DNA of 33,646 bases from assembly GCA_016873165.1 (NCBI GenBank), contig VGXV01000035.1:1-33646 (forward strand), in the 5' to 3' direction. Of the stretch, positions 15,511-23,292 are shown in pieces; position 1 is the stretch's first letter; each line of letters opens with the position of its first letter. The notes beneath the pieces are model-generated. The model was not told the origin of the DNA, did no database searches, and saw only the letters and a program-made list of their open reading frames with translations. A program made the translations under genes and the position numbers. Source of the stretch: Planctomycetota bacterium (GTDB lineage: Bacteria > Planctomycetota > Brocadiia > Brocadiales > Brocadiaceae).

Positions 15511-16053
15511 TTAATTATTCGCATTGAAAATGCGCTTCATTTCTTGCAGGGCATGTTTATGGTCTTTCTGTGTAAGCGCTGCCACGCAATTCTCGGGAAC
15601 AGTGACCGTGTATCCCCGCATATATGCCTCAGCAACCGTGTACAACACGCAAATATTAGTAACCACACCGGTAATTATCAGATGTGTTGCGCCCAACTGT
15701 TTTAATAATTTCTGTAACGATGTCTTGTAGAAACATGAATAGCTTGTTTTTGGCACAATATAATCTTCTTTTCCCGGTTCCAGTTGTTTTACGATATGTG
15801 ACCCTTCCGTCCCCTTAACGGCATGTTCCGGCCATAAGGAAAATTCAGGGTCATTCTTTTTGTGCGCATCACAACAATAGATTACCGGAATGCCGGATTT
15901 TCTTGCCGAAAGTATTTCTCTTCTCAGGGCGGGAATAATATCTCTTGCGGCAGGCACTTCAAGCGGTGCGCCTTTTTGCACAAAATCATTGAGCATATCG
16001 CAAATAATCAATGCGGTGATGGCGCTATTGTTTGGTGGCGCTGTTTTGACCAT
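15511..16053 (-). CDS. Isochorismatase/nicotinamidase-type cysteine hydrolase
   Basis: About 180 residues from ATG 16053 (TTG 16059 is an alternative). The catalytic triad of the family is visible: D19 in IICDMLNDF, K102 in YIVPKTSYSCF, and C135 in VTNICVLYT. D62 and H64 in CCDAHKK could be the metal-binding residues, as in nicotinamidases. The cis-peptide motif (GVVTNICV) is intact. The protein probably hydrolyses a small amide or vinyl ether; nicotinamide to nicotinate is plausible but not proven. It is a single leftward gene. Confidence 0.85.
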   Translation of the reverse strand: MVKTAPPNNSAITALIICDMLNDFVQKGAPLEVPAARDIIPALRREILSARKSGIPVIYCCDAHKKNDPEFSLWPEHAVKGTEGSHIVKQLEPGKEDYIVPKTSYSCFYKTSLQKLLKQLGATHLIITGVVTNICVLYTVAEAYMRGYTVTVPENCVAALTQKDHKHALQEMKRIFNANN

Positions 16054-16131
16054 TTCCAATGTCCGTTTTTAACAATGAGAGTTATTGAAATACTCTTGTT
16101 TCATTGCCGGTGTAATTTCTTGCTATATCTT

Positions 16132-16605
16132 TCAACGTCCGAATTGGATATCGAGGTGTTTGTGGCAATCGGAGCAGGATTGCCGCAAAATCCCCATCTG
16201 CCAGAGAACGTCTTCCAGTGTATAAGTTTTTTCTGTGCCGGCAAACATTACGTTTATACTTTCGGATGCCCTTAACATCGCGTTGTTAAGGATCTGATAT
16301 TTGTCATCGTCCGGTCGTGCAAATTTCGTAGTGGCAGTTTTGCAGTGCGTCAAAAGACGGGAGCTTGCATTGGCGTAGATTTCCCGCTCATTTTCAATTT
16401 CTTCAAAAGAAAAATAGGTAGCAAGCCGTTCTAATACTTTATAATGCATATCGATTCCGCACATAAGTTCCGCCAGTTCGCTTTTTTCCTTTTCTTCCTC
16501 TTTTGCATGTGCCGCCCCCGTAAATCCATTAAAAACCATGCAGAAAATCAAAATCACCGAACTTACGAAGAATGCCCCTCGTGCTGACATCACTGCCTTC
16601 CCCAT
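16132..16605 (-). CDS. Secreted monohaem cytochrome, class II (c'/c556-like)
   Basis: The 157-residue precursor starts with a signal peptide (hydrophobic AFFVSSVILIFCMVFNGF, cleavage near AHA-KEE). One C-x-x-C-H haem site is at the far C-terminus (C144-S-D-C-H148), and the rest is predicted helical. This is the layout of cytochrome c'/c556 four-helix bundles. It acts in the periplasm (or equivalent compartment) in electron transfer or gas-ligand binding. GAGG eight bases before ATG 16605 supports the start. It is a single gene, divergent from the zincin gene. Confidence 0.85.
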   Translation of the reverse strand: MGKAVMSARGAFFVSSVILIFCMVFNGFTGAAHAKEEEKEKSELAELMCGIDMHYKVLERLATYFSFEEIENEREIYANASSRLLTHCKTATTKFARPDDDKYQILNNAMLRASESINVMFAGTEKTYTLEDVLWQMGILRQSCSDCHKHLDIQFGR

Positions 16606-16849
16606 AGGAATATCCTCTGATATACTAAAAAGAATTACGATGTGTTTTTGTTATGGCATACTATAGCAAAGCCGCAACTAAGAAAAAAAGTTATTTCCAT
16701 TTTTTCTCAAATGCCACGATACCTTTTGTGTCCCTTAAAATAACAAAAACATCTCCTTCTTCAATTTTATAATTGGAAAGATGTATCCTGCAATTACATG
16801 AACATGAAAATATTCGATTTTTATGGTCGTATGTGTTAATTTTAAAGGC

Positions 16850-17581
16850 ATGAAAAAAGACACCTCATTAATAAAATGTTCTCATTGCGGACAGACACAC
16901 CATATTGATGAATTTTACCGTCACACGTCGTTGATCTGTTCCCGCTGCTGCAAGCAAATATCTCCTTTAATATTTGATGAAGTATGCGAGACGGATTCAG
17001 GAGGGTTCTATGTACTGCTTGGGTTCTTTGCCATTGCTTCGTTTTTAGGGGCGTTAGGGAGCATTATGCTGATGCATGGCTGGAATATATGGGTTATCTT
17101 TTCTATGGTGGGCGGGCTGCTTTTTTTTATTGGCAAAGTATTCATTATTAAATATAAAATAACCGGGGTGGAAGAATACTTTCTGGGAAAATTTGCACCT
17201 GAAGGATCGCACATTAAGGGAACAACGAATTTCGATCGACTGCTGCTGGATGCAATAAACGAATTACCGCAAAATATAAAAACCCGTCTCTCAAATGTTT
17301 CTGTTGTTGTGGAAGACAGCCCCGATGCCTATATAATGGAAAAATTAAAATTAAAGTCAAACAGGGTGCTTCTCGGAGTTTTTCAGGGTATTCCTTTGAA
17401 TAAAAAAAGCGTCTGGCATTCAAGCACATTGCCGGAAAAGATTACACTTTTCCAGAAAAATATCGAGTCTGTCTGCCGTTCGGAAGATGACATTAAACAA
17501 AGAATAAAAAAAGTCATCCGCCACGAAGTCGCACATTATGTTGGTTTTTCGGAAGAGGAAATAAGACAATTAGGATATTAA
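16850..17581 (+). CDS. Membrane-anchored zinc-ribbon protein with a zincin (PF06262-type) domain
   Basis: 243 residues from ATG 16850 (ATG 16823 would add nine; neither has a clear ribosome site). Residues 10-35 form a zinc ribbon (KCSHCGQ ... CSRCCKQ). Residues 50-105 contain two hydrophobic helices. The C-terminal ~120 residues match the zincin_1 pattern: LLLDAINELPQNIKTRL, VSVVVEDSP, RVLLGVFQGIPL, LPEKITLFQKNIE, and the metal site H228-E-V-A-H232-Y-V-G-F. Zincin_1 proteins are usually short and soluble; an N-terminal ribbon and membrane hairpin is not a layout I know. The substrate is unknown. The stop is 26 bp from yajQ, so the two may be co-transcribed. Confidence 0.8.
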   Translation: MKKDTSLIKCSHCGQTHHIDEFYRHTSLICSRCCKQISPLIFDEVCETDSGGFYVLLGFFAIASFLGALGSIMLMHGWNIWVIFSMVGGLLFFIGKVFIIKYKITGVEEYFLGKFAPEGSHIKGTTNFDRLLLDAINELPQNIKTRLSNVSVVVEDSPDAYIMEKLKLKSNRVLLGVFQGIPLNKKSVWHSSTLPEKITLFQKNIESVCRSEDDIKQRIKKVIRHEVAHYVGFSEEEIRQLGY

Positions 17582-17607
17582 ACCAAAAACTGTAAGGAGA
17601 AATAATT

Positions 17608-18102
17608 ATGGCGGAAATGCATTCATTTGATATTGTGTGTAAGGTTGAAATGCATGAGATTAAAAATGCTATTGACCAGGCACAAAAGCAACTGGCCGTT
17701 CGATATGATTTCAAAGGAAGCAAGGCATCCATTACATTAAACAAAGATGATACGGTAACATTGTTTGCCGACGACGATTACAAATTATCCGCCTTAACGG
17801 AAATTTTTAAGGAAAAACTGGCAAAAAGAAACATCCCGATAAAGGCCCTTACCTTCGGCAAAACGGAGGACGCCGTCGGGGGAGCAAAAAGGCAGGTTGT
17901 TACATTGCAGTCAGGCATACCTACAGACAAAGCGAAAGAAATTGTTAAGATAATAAAAAATTTAAAACTCAAAGTTCAGGCGAAAATACAGGAAGAACAG
18001 GTGCGTGTTTCAGGACAAAAGATAGATGATCTCCAGGCTGTAATGAAGGAACTGAAAGATCAGGACTATGACTTTGCCATGCAATTTGTAAATTATAAGT
18101 AG
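17608..18102 (+). CDS. yajQ: YajQ-family nucleotide-binding protein
   Basis: The 164-residue protein matches YajQ from end to end: HSFDIVCKVEMHEIKNAIDQAQKQLAVRYDFKGSKA at the start and VQAKIQEEQVRVSGQKIDDLQAVM...DYDFAMQFVNYK at the end. It has two ferredoxin-like halves. Members bind nucleotides; in Xanthomonas the homologue binds cyclic di-GMP and modulates transcription. AAGGAG precedes ATG 17608. Confidence 0.95.
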   Translation: MAEMHSFDIVCKVEMHEIKNAIDQAQKQLAVRYDFKGSKASITLNKDDTVTLFADDDYKLSALTEIFKEKLAKRNIPIKALTFGKTEDAVGGAKRQVVTLQSGIPTDKAKEIVKIIKNLKLKVQAKIQEEQVRVSGQKIDDLQAVMKELKDQDYDFAMQFVNYK

Positions 18103-18311
18103 CTAATTTAATATATTTTCAAATAACATAATTTTGGAGAACCGATAACTTGCAGCATTTGCTATTTTTCTTAAATTAACAATATTTATTTAATTATTAT
18201 TGTTATTTAGCAATATTTATAAATTATAGATTGATTTTTTTGATATATTATATTTAACTATACGCGTAGAATTTAATCGTAAGATGATATGTAGTGTGAA
18301 TGGAGTCGATC

Positions 18312-19730
18312 ATGCAAAAAAACAAATTTGGACTCATTGGCCTTGCAGTAATGGGACAGAATCTTGTTCTCAATGTTGCTGACCATGGTTTTGGGGTGTC
18401 AGTGTACAATCGTACCGCAGAGAAAACTGACGAATTTATGTCGGGTGAGGCAAAAAATAAGAAAATTACCGCCACGTATTCTTTAAAAGAATTTGTTGCA
18501 AGCCTGGAACGCCCCCGCACAATTCAAATTATGGTGAAAGCCGGTGGAGCGGTTGACGCCGTCATTGCCGAATTAAAACCATTACTGGAAAAAGGCGATA
18601 TAATTATTGACGGGGGGAATTCGTATTTCACAGACACAGAAAGAAGGACAAAGGCATTGGAGTCCGATAATCTTTGCTATATCGGCATGGGCGTTTCCGG
18701 AGGAGAAGAAGGAGCGCGTTACGGCCCGAGCCTTATGCCGGGGGGAACGAAAGAGGCATATGCCCTGATTGAGCCGCTGGTAACCGCAATTGCCGCAAAA
18801 GCTCCGGCAGACGGGTCTCCCTGCGTGGCTTATATCGGCCCCGGCGGAGCGGGACATTATGTAAAAATGGTTCACAATGGCATCGAATATGGCGATATGC
18901 AGCTTATCGCAGAAAGCTATGCCTTGCTGAAATCATCGGTCAATCCCTCTCCGGAAGAGTTTCGCAAAATTTTCACCGAATGGAATAACGGAGAGCTTTC
19001 TTCATTCCTTATAGAAATTACTGCGGACATATTTGCCAAAATCGACAGCGAAACAAAACGTCCGCTGGTTGAAGTGATATTGGATAAAGCAGGCCAGAAG
19101 GGCACCGGAAAATGGACAAGCCAGAACGCGATTGATATAGGCGCGGCTGTTCCTACCATTACTGCGGCAGTGGACGCCCGCATCATATCTTCGATGAAGA
19201 AAGAACGCCAGGGGGCGTCAAAAATTCTCTCCCTCCAGCGGAATAATTATAATGATGACAGAAAAAAAATCATCAATGCGGTTCGCGACGCCCTTTATGC
19301 GTCCAAAATTTGTTCTTACGCGCAGGGTATGTATCTTCTCCGAAGAGCTTCAGATGAATATGGATATCATCTGGATTTGGGAGAAATAGCGCGTATATGG
19401 CGTGCAGGTTGCATTATTCGCGCAAAATTGCTCGATGATATCACCCGCGCATACCGGCGCGATCCTGACCTGCCGAATTTGTTATTAGACAGTGAATTTA
19501 AACAGGCAATACACAGCAGGCAGGCTTCCTGGCGTTTTGCGGTAAAAACCGCCATCGAACTGGGCACCCCTGTGGCTGCTTTGAGCGCTTCGCTTGCATA
19601 CTTTGATGCGTATCGCTCCGAATTTTTGCCTGCAAATCTTATACAGGCACAGCGCGATTATTTTGGAGCTCACACATTCGAGCGTATTGATAAACCCGGA
19701 GTGTTCCACGCAAACTGGAAGGAAAAATAA
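18312..19730 (+). CDS. gnd: 6-phosphogluconate dehydrogenase, decarboxylating
   Basis: 472 residues from ATG 18312; GGAG inside the upstream in-frame ATG (18300) makes the later start better. The protein has the Rossmann start FGLIGLAVMGQNLVLNV (a GxAxMGxN dinucleotide site), the catalytic block GPGGAGHYVKMVHNGIEYGDMQLIAE with K and H for 6-phosphogluconate decarboxylation, and DKAGQKGTGKWT. It converts 6-phosphogluconate to ribulose 5-phosphate, CO2 and NADPH. It is first in an operon with zwf (three bases after its stop) and pgl. The length is normal for the long type. Confidence 0.97.
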   Translation: MQKNKFGLIGLAVMGQNLVLNVADHGFGVSVYNRTAEKTDEFMSGEAKNKKITATYSLKEFVASLERPRTIQIMVKAGGAVDAVIAELKPLLEKGDIIIDGGNSYFTDTERRTKALESDNLCYIGMGVSGGEEGARYGPSLMPGGTKEAYALIEPLVTAIAAKAPADGSPCVAYIGPGGAGHYVKMVHNGIEYGDMQLIAESYALLKSSVNPSPEEFRKIFTEWNNGELSSFLIEITADIFAKIDSETKRPLVEVILDKAGQKGTGKWTSQNAIDIGAAVPTITAAVDARIISSMKKERQGASKILSLQRNNYNDDRKKIINAVRDALYASKICSYAQGMYLLRRASDEYGYHLDLGEIARIWRAGCIIRAKLLDDITRAYRRDPDLPNLLLDSEFKQAIHSRQASWRFAVKTAIELGTPVAALSASLAYFDAYRSEFLPANLIQAQRDYFGAHTFERIDKPGVFHANWKEK

Positions 19731-19733
19731 AAA

Positions 19734-21260
19734 ATGGCGAAAAAAACCGTTGTGTCTCCCGACACCTCCCAACTGAATAAAGATATAATTAAAAAATTAC
19801 CGAATTCCGCGACGATCGTAATCTTTGGCGCTTCCGGAGATCTCACCGAACGGAAATTGCTCCCTTCTCTGTTCCGGCTGGATAGCGACGGACTATTGCC
19901 GGAAAAATGTGTCATCATCGGGGTAGCACGCACAGACATGGATAACGAAACATTTCGCAAAAAAATCATGGAAAGCGTTGGCGCTTATTCCCGTCACTAT
20001 AAAGACCGATGCGGTAATTGGTCTGTATTCGAAAAAAAATTATTGTATCATAAAATGGATTATGACAATCTGAGTGATTACAAAACCCTGAACAAGCTTC
20101 TGGCAGATATACACAAAAAACAGGGCATGAACTCTAATTGTCTTTTCTATCTCTCTACACCGCCTATGCTCTATCCTGGTATCGTGAGCAAACTGGGTGA
20201 GGCGGGAATGGCACAACAGTCTGATGAGCATTGGCGTCGTATTATTATCGAGAAACCATTTGGCAGGGACCTCGCTTCCGCTGTGGATTTAAACAACCAC
20301 ATCCACCAGGTCTTTAATGAAAGCCAGGTATATCGTATCGACCATTATCTCGGCAAAGAAACGGTGCAAAACCTGTTTGTTTTCCGTTTCGGCAACGCGA
20401 TTTTTGAACCGCTCTGGAATCGCAACTATATCGACCATGTTCAAATTACGGTATCTGAGGAAGTGAGCCTCGGAAGCAGGGCGGGATATTATGATACCGC
20501 CGGCGTGCTGCGCGACATGTTTCAGAATCATCTGTTGCAACTCCTGACACTCACCGCAATAGAACCGCCTGCGGAGTTCAACGCAACATCATTGCGTGAT
20601 GAAAAAGTGAAGGTTCTCAAAGCTGTTCGCCCCATCAAACCGGAAGAAGTCGCAAAGCAAACAGTTCGCGCTCAATACCGGACATATCGGGATGAAAAAG
20701 GGGTTGCACGGGGAACCGAAACAGCGACCTTTGCAATTCTAAAACTGTTTATCGATAACTGGCGCTGGCGAAACGTGCCCTTCTATCTCCGTTCCGGCAA
20801 GGCGTTGAACAGCAAAGTCACAGAAATATCGATTCAATTCAGACATGTGCCTCATTTGATGTTCCCTTTGCCGCCCGACGAATTATTGCCTCCAAATAAA
20901 TTAGTATTGCGCCTGCAGCCGAACGAAGGAATGCGTTTGGGCTTTGAAACAAAAATGCCGGGCGCCGGAATGAAGACACGCACGGTAAGCATGGACTTCC
21001 TGTACGAACAGGATTTTGGGGAAAATATATTGCCCGACGCGTATGAAAGACTTTTAGTGGATGCCTTGCAGGGGGATGCTTCCCTTTTTACGCGAAGTGA
21101 TGAGATTGAGTTGGCATGGAAAATAACTGATCCCATTCTGCGGGGATGGGAAGGCGAACATGCGCCGCCCCTTGCATTTTATGAATTAGGAACGTGCGGC
21201 CCCAGCAAGGCAGACGAATTTATACAGGCAGACGGCCGCAAGTGGAATCCATGTATGTAA
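19734..21260 (+). CDS. zwf: Glucose-6-phosphate 1-dehydrogenase
   Basis: 508 residues with the NADP site GASGDLTERKLLPSLF near residue 35 and the active-site signature RIDHYLGKETVQN (EKPFG and the catalytic histidine also present). It makes 6-phosphogluconolactone and NAD(P)H from glucose 6-phosphate. GGAAGGA sits before ATG 19734. The gene is placed between gnd and pgl, so all three steps of the oxidative branch are in one transcript. The C-terminal WKITDPILRGWE tail is complete. Confidence 0.97.
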   Translation: MAKKTVVSPDTSQLNKDIIKKLPNSATIVIFGASGDLTERKLLPSLFRLDSDGLLPEKCVIIGVARTDMDNETFRKKIMESVGAYSRHYKDRCGNWSVFEKKLLYHKMDYDNLSDYKTLNKLLADIHKKQGMNSNCLFYLSTPPMLYPGIVSKLGEAGMAQQSDEHWRRIIIEKPFGRDLASAVDLNNHIHQVFNESQVYRIDHYLGKETVQNLFVFRFGNAIFEPLWNRNYIDHVQITVSEEVSLGSRAGYYDTAGVLRDMFQNHLLQLLTLTAIEPPAEFNATSLRDEKVKVLKAVRPIKPEEVAKQTVRAQYRTYRDEKGVARGTETATFAILKLFIDNWRWRNVPFYLRSGKALNSKVTEISIQFRHVPHLMFPLPPDELLPPNKLVLRLQPNEGMRLGFETKMPGAGMKTRTVSMDFLYEQDFGENILPDAYERLLVDALQGDASLFTRSDEIELAWKITDPILRGWEGEHAPPLAFYELGTCGPSKADEFIQADGRKWNPCM

Positions 21261-21290
21261 CCTGACAAGATACTCATCCCTTGATATAGC

Positions 21291-22025
21291 ATGAACTACC
21301 ATATATTTCCCGTTGCGGATCTGGCAAAGAAAACGGCTGAGCTTATTGTTCGTATTTCAAAAAAAGCGATTACAGAAAGAGGGCGCTTCATTGTGGCGTT
21401 TTCCGGAGGTTCCCTGCCCAAATTGCTGTTTCCCGCATTAGCTTCCGAGCCGTTTTATTCTGAAATTCAGTGGAAGGCCTGGCATGTCTTCTGGGCGGAT
21501 GAACGTTGTGTGCCGCCGACAAATTCGGAAAGCAATTATTTTCTGGCCGGCAAACATCTGTTTGATTATGTCGATATCCCGTCTTCCCAGATTTATATGC
21601 CCAACACCTCCCTGGAACCCGTGGGAATGGCCGCTTTATATCAATCCAGACTGCAGAACGTCTTTCGCATAAAAGACGATGAATTGCCGTGTTTCGATCT
21701 TTTATTACTCGGCATGGGGGAAGACGGACACACCGCATCACTCTTTCCGGGCCACCCCCTTTTGAAAGAAAAAAAATGCTGGATAGCTCCGATATTCGAT
21801 TCTCCCAAACCTCCGCCGGAACGAATTACGCTTACCCTGCCGGTGATTAATAATGCCCGTTGTATTATTTTTCTGGTTACGGGGAAAAGCAAGGCCGCTG
21901 CATTACAAAAGATATTCCGGGGAGAATCAGCATCGTCTCCCTTGCCTGCTCAAATGGTAAAACCCATGCATGGTGAATTGCACTGGTTCCTGGATGAAGA
22001 CGCAGCCTCAGAACTTGGCAGATAA
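21291..22025 (+). CDS. pgl: 6-phosphogluconolactonase
   Basis: 244 residues of the NagB-like fold. Key segments are FIVAFSGGSLPKLLF near residue 42, WHVFWADERCVPPTNSESNY, and LLLGMGEDGHTASLFPGHPLL, the classic DevB/Pgl motifs. It hydrolyses 6-phosphogluconolactone and completes the set with zwf and gnd. There is no clear ribosome site; it lies 30 bp after zwf. A weak relative of the GGTCGCT motif follows at 22054. Confidence 0.95.
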   Translation: MNYHIFPVADLAKKTAELIVRISKKAITERGRFIVAFSGGSLPKLLFPALASEPFYSEIQWKAWHVFWADERCVPPTNSESNYFLAGKHLFDYVDIPSSQIYMPNTSLEPVGMAALYQSRLQNVFRIKDDELPCFDLLLLGMGEDGHTASLFPGHPLLKEKKCWIAPIFDSPKPPPERITLTLPVINNARCIIFLVTGKSKAAALQKIFRGESASSPLPAQMVKPMHGELHWFLDEDAASELGR

Positions 22026-22063
22026 AATTCCAGGACTATCCACCGATTCTGCAAGACGGTCGC

Positions 22064-22279
22064 TTATCGTTTTATTTTCCTGCTGATAAACCGCCATATT
22101 TTCTTTCCGTTTAAATAAACATGAACGGCAGCAAGAATCAAGGTTGCGTATGCGAAATAACGGTGGGGCACAAACTTCCTGAGATCGAGTTGTGATTGAA
22201 GATATCCAAGAAATGCGGTGATACTTATTGAAAACAAAAGCAGGATGCTGACGAAATAATTGATATCCTCACGTTTCAT
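22064..22279 (-). CDS. Two-helix membrane protein, possible haem-binding anchor (DUF4405-like)
   Basis: The 71-residue protein has two membrane helices: INYFVSILLLFSISITAFLGYL and FAYATLILAAVHVYL, with histidines H39 (FVPHRY) and H53 (AAVHVYLNG) 14 residues apart near the second helix. That spacing and the 'PHR...AAVHVYLNGKKIWRF' wording are like DUF4405-type b-haem anchor proteins. Its ATG directly follows the stop of the SagB-type gene, so translation is coupled. Inference: a membrane electron-transfer partner of that flavoenzyme. Confidence 0.7.
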   Translation of the reverse strand: MKREDINYFVSILLLFSISITAFLGYLQSQLDLRKFVPHRYFAYATLILAAVHVYLNGKKIWRFISRKIKR

Positions 22280-23119
22280 TTACATCGCACCTACCGCATG
22301 AAGATATATGGCAGCCTCTTTTTGACCGTCAACTTCAATGAGTTCATTCACCTCTTTGTCGATAAATGCGCCAACAACAACGGAGCCCAGTCCCAGTGAA
22401 ACGGCCTGCAAATATATATTTTGACTGATATGTCCCGCCTCAATATACACATAGCGGTATCCCCTTTCTCCGTATTTATGGCGGGTTCGGTTAAAGACGG
22501 CAGACAATACAAAGGTTGCATTGGCGTCACCCAGCATCTCCTGTTTCAGCCCGGCACTGGTAATCTTCTTTCCGAAATCTCCGGATTTCACCAGTTCCAG
22601 CGCATGATCAGGAACGGCGTAATGATAGACACCCTTCTCCAAATCCTGCACGTTATTCACAATTACATATATTTCAAACGGATAAAGAGCGCCTGCGGAA
22701 GGAGCGGTACGGAGGGATTGCCCGTAAATTTTCCCTGTTACTCCCTGGGCTGCATGCAATAGCTGCGATAATTGGAACAGGGTCATTGGCTTCTTTGAAT
22801 AATTGCGAACCGAACGACGCTTATTGATGGCATCTTCCAGTGGCATGCCCTGAAATTCCGGTTTCGGAAGTTTCATCATTTTTGCATCAGGATAGGTTTT
22901 GTATTGTGAAGGTTTCTCCGGTTTGCTGCGAAATAAATCCCCGACCACGCCAAGCCATGAAAGTTCTGTATCGGAATGAAACCGCTCCCCGATACTCAGA
23001 TCTTTTCCGTCGTCCTTGCAATAGGCAATAGGTTCAAGAGAAAGGAAAAACAGAAAAGAGGCAATGGAAAAACACAATACACGTATGGAGAAAAAAATAC
23101 CCTTTTCTTTAAAGATCAT
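22280..23119 (-). CDS. SagB/ThcOx-type nitroreductase-family protein, exported
   Basis: About 279 residues from ATG 23119, where a signal-like segment begins (KGIFFSIRVLCFSIASFLFFLSLEPIAYC). Upstream in-frame starts up to 23269 would add another hydrophobic stretch, so the start is uncertain. The catalytic domain reads AINKRRSVRNYSKKPMTLFQLSQLLHAAQGVTG ... TAPSAGALYPFEIYVIV ... HISQNIYLQAVSLGLGSVVVGAF, typical of the SagB subgroup of FMN nitroreductases, some of which oxidise azolines in peptide antibiotics. No peptide-modification partners (cyclodehydratase) are present, so a stand-alone redox role is likelier. It is coupled to the two-helix membrane protein. Confidence 0.85.
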   Translation of the reverse strand: MIFKEKGIFFSIRVLCFSIASFLFFLSLEPIAYCKDDGKDLSIGERFHSDTELSWLGVVGDLFRSKPEKPSQYKTYPDAKMMKLPKPEFQGMPLEDAINKRRSVRNYSKKPMTLFQLSQLLHAAQGVTGKIYGQSLRTAPSAGALYPFEIYVIVNNVQDLEKGVYHYAVPDHALELVKSGDFGKKITSAGLKQEMLGDANATFVLSAVFNRTRHKYGERGYRYVYIEAGHISQNIYLQAVSLGLGSVVVGAFIDKEVNELIEVDGQKEAAIYLHAVGAM

Positions 23120-23292
23120 TTTTACAATTTTTACAAACAACTGGTTTTGTGTCTTTGTAACTATAATTATCAACAAATAAATAACATAACACAAATAAAA
23201 AATCTTTCTGAAATGTCTCATTTGATCCAGTCTGTTCGCTTGACCCATCCTGCATAAATCAATAATCATTTTATAAAAATCGGGACTGCACC

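Noticed and set aside
22280-23119. Thiazole/oxazole-modified peptide cluster, suggested by the SagB-type enzyme
   Set aside because: No cyclodehydratase, precursor peptide or transporter is next to it.
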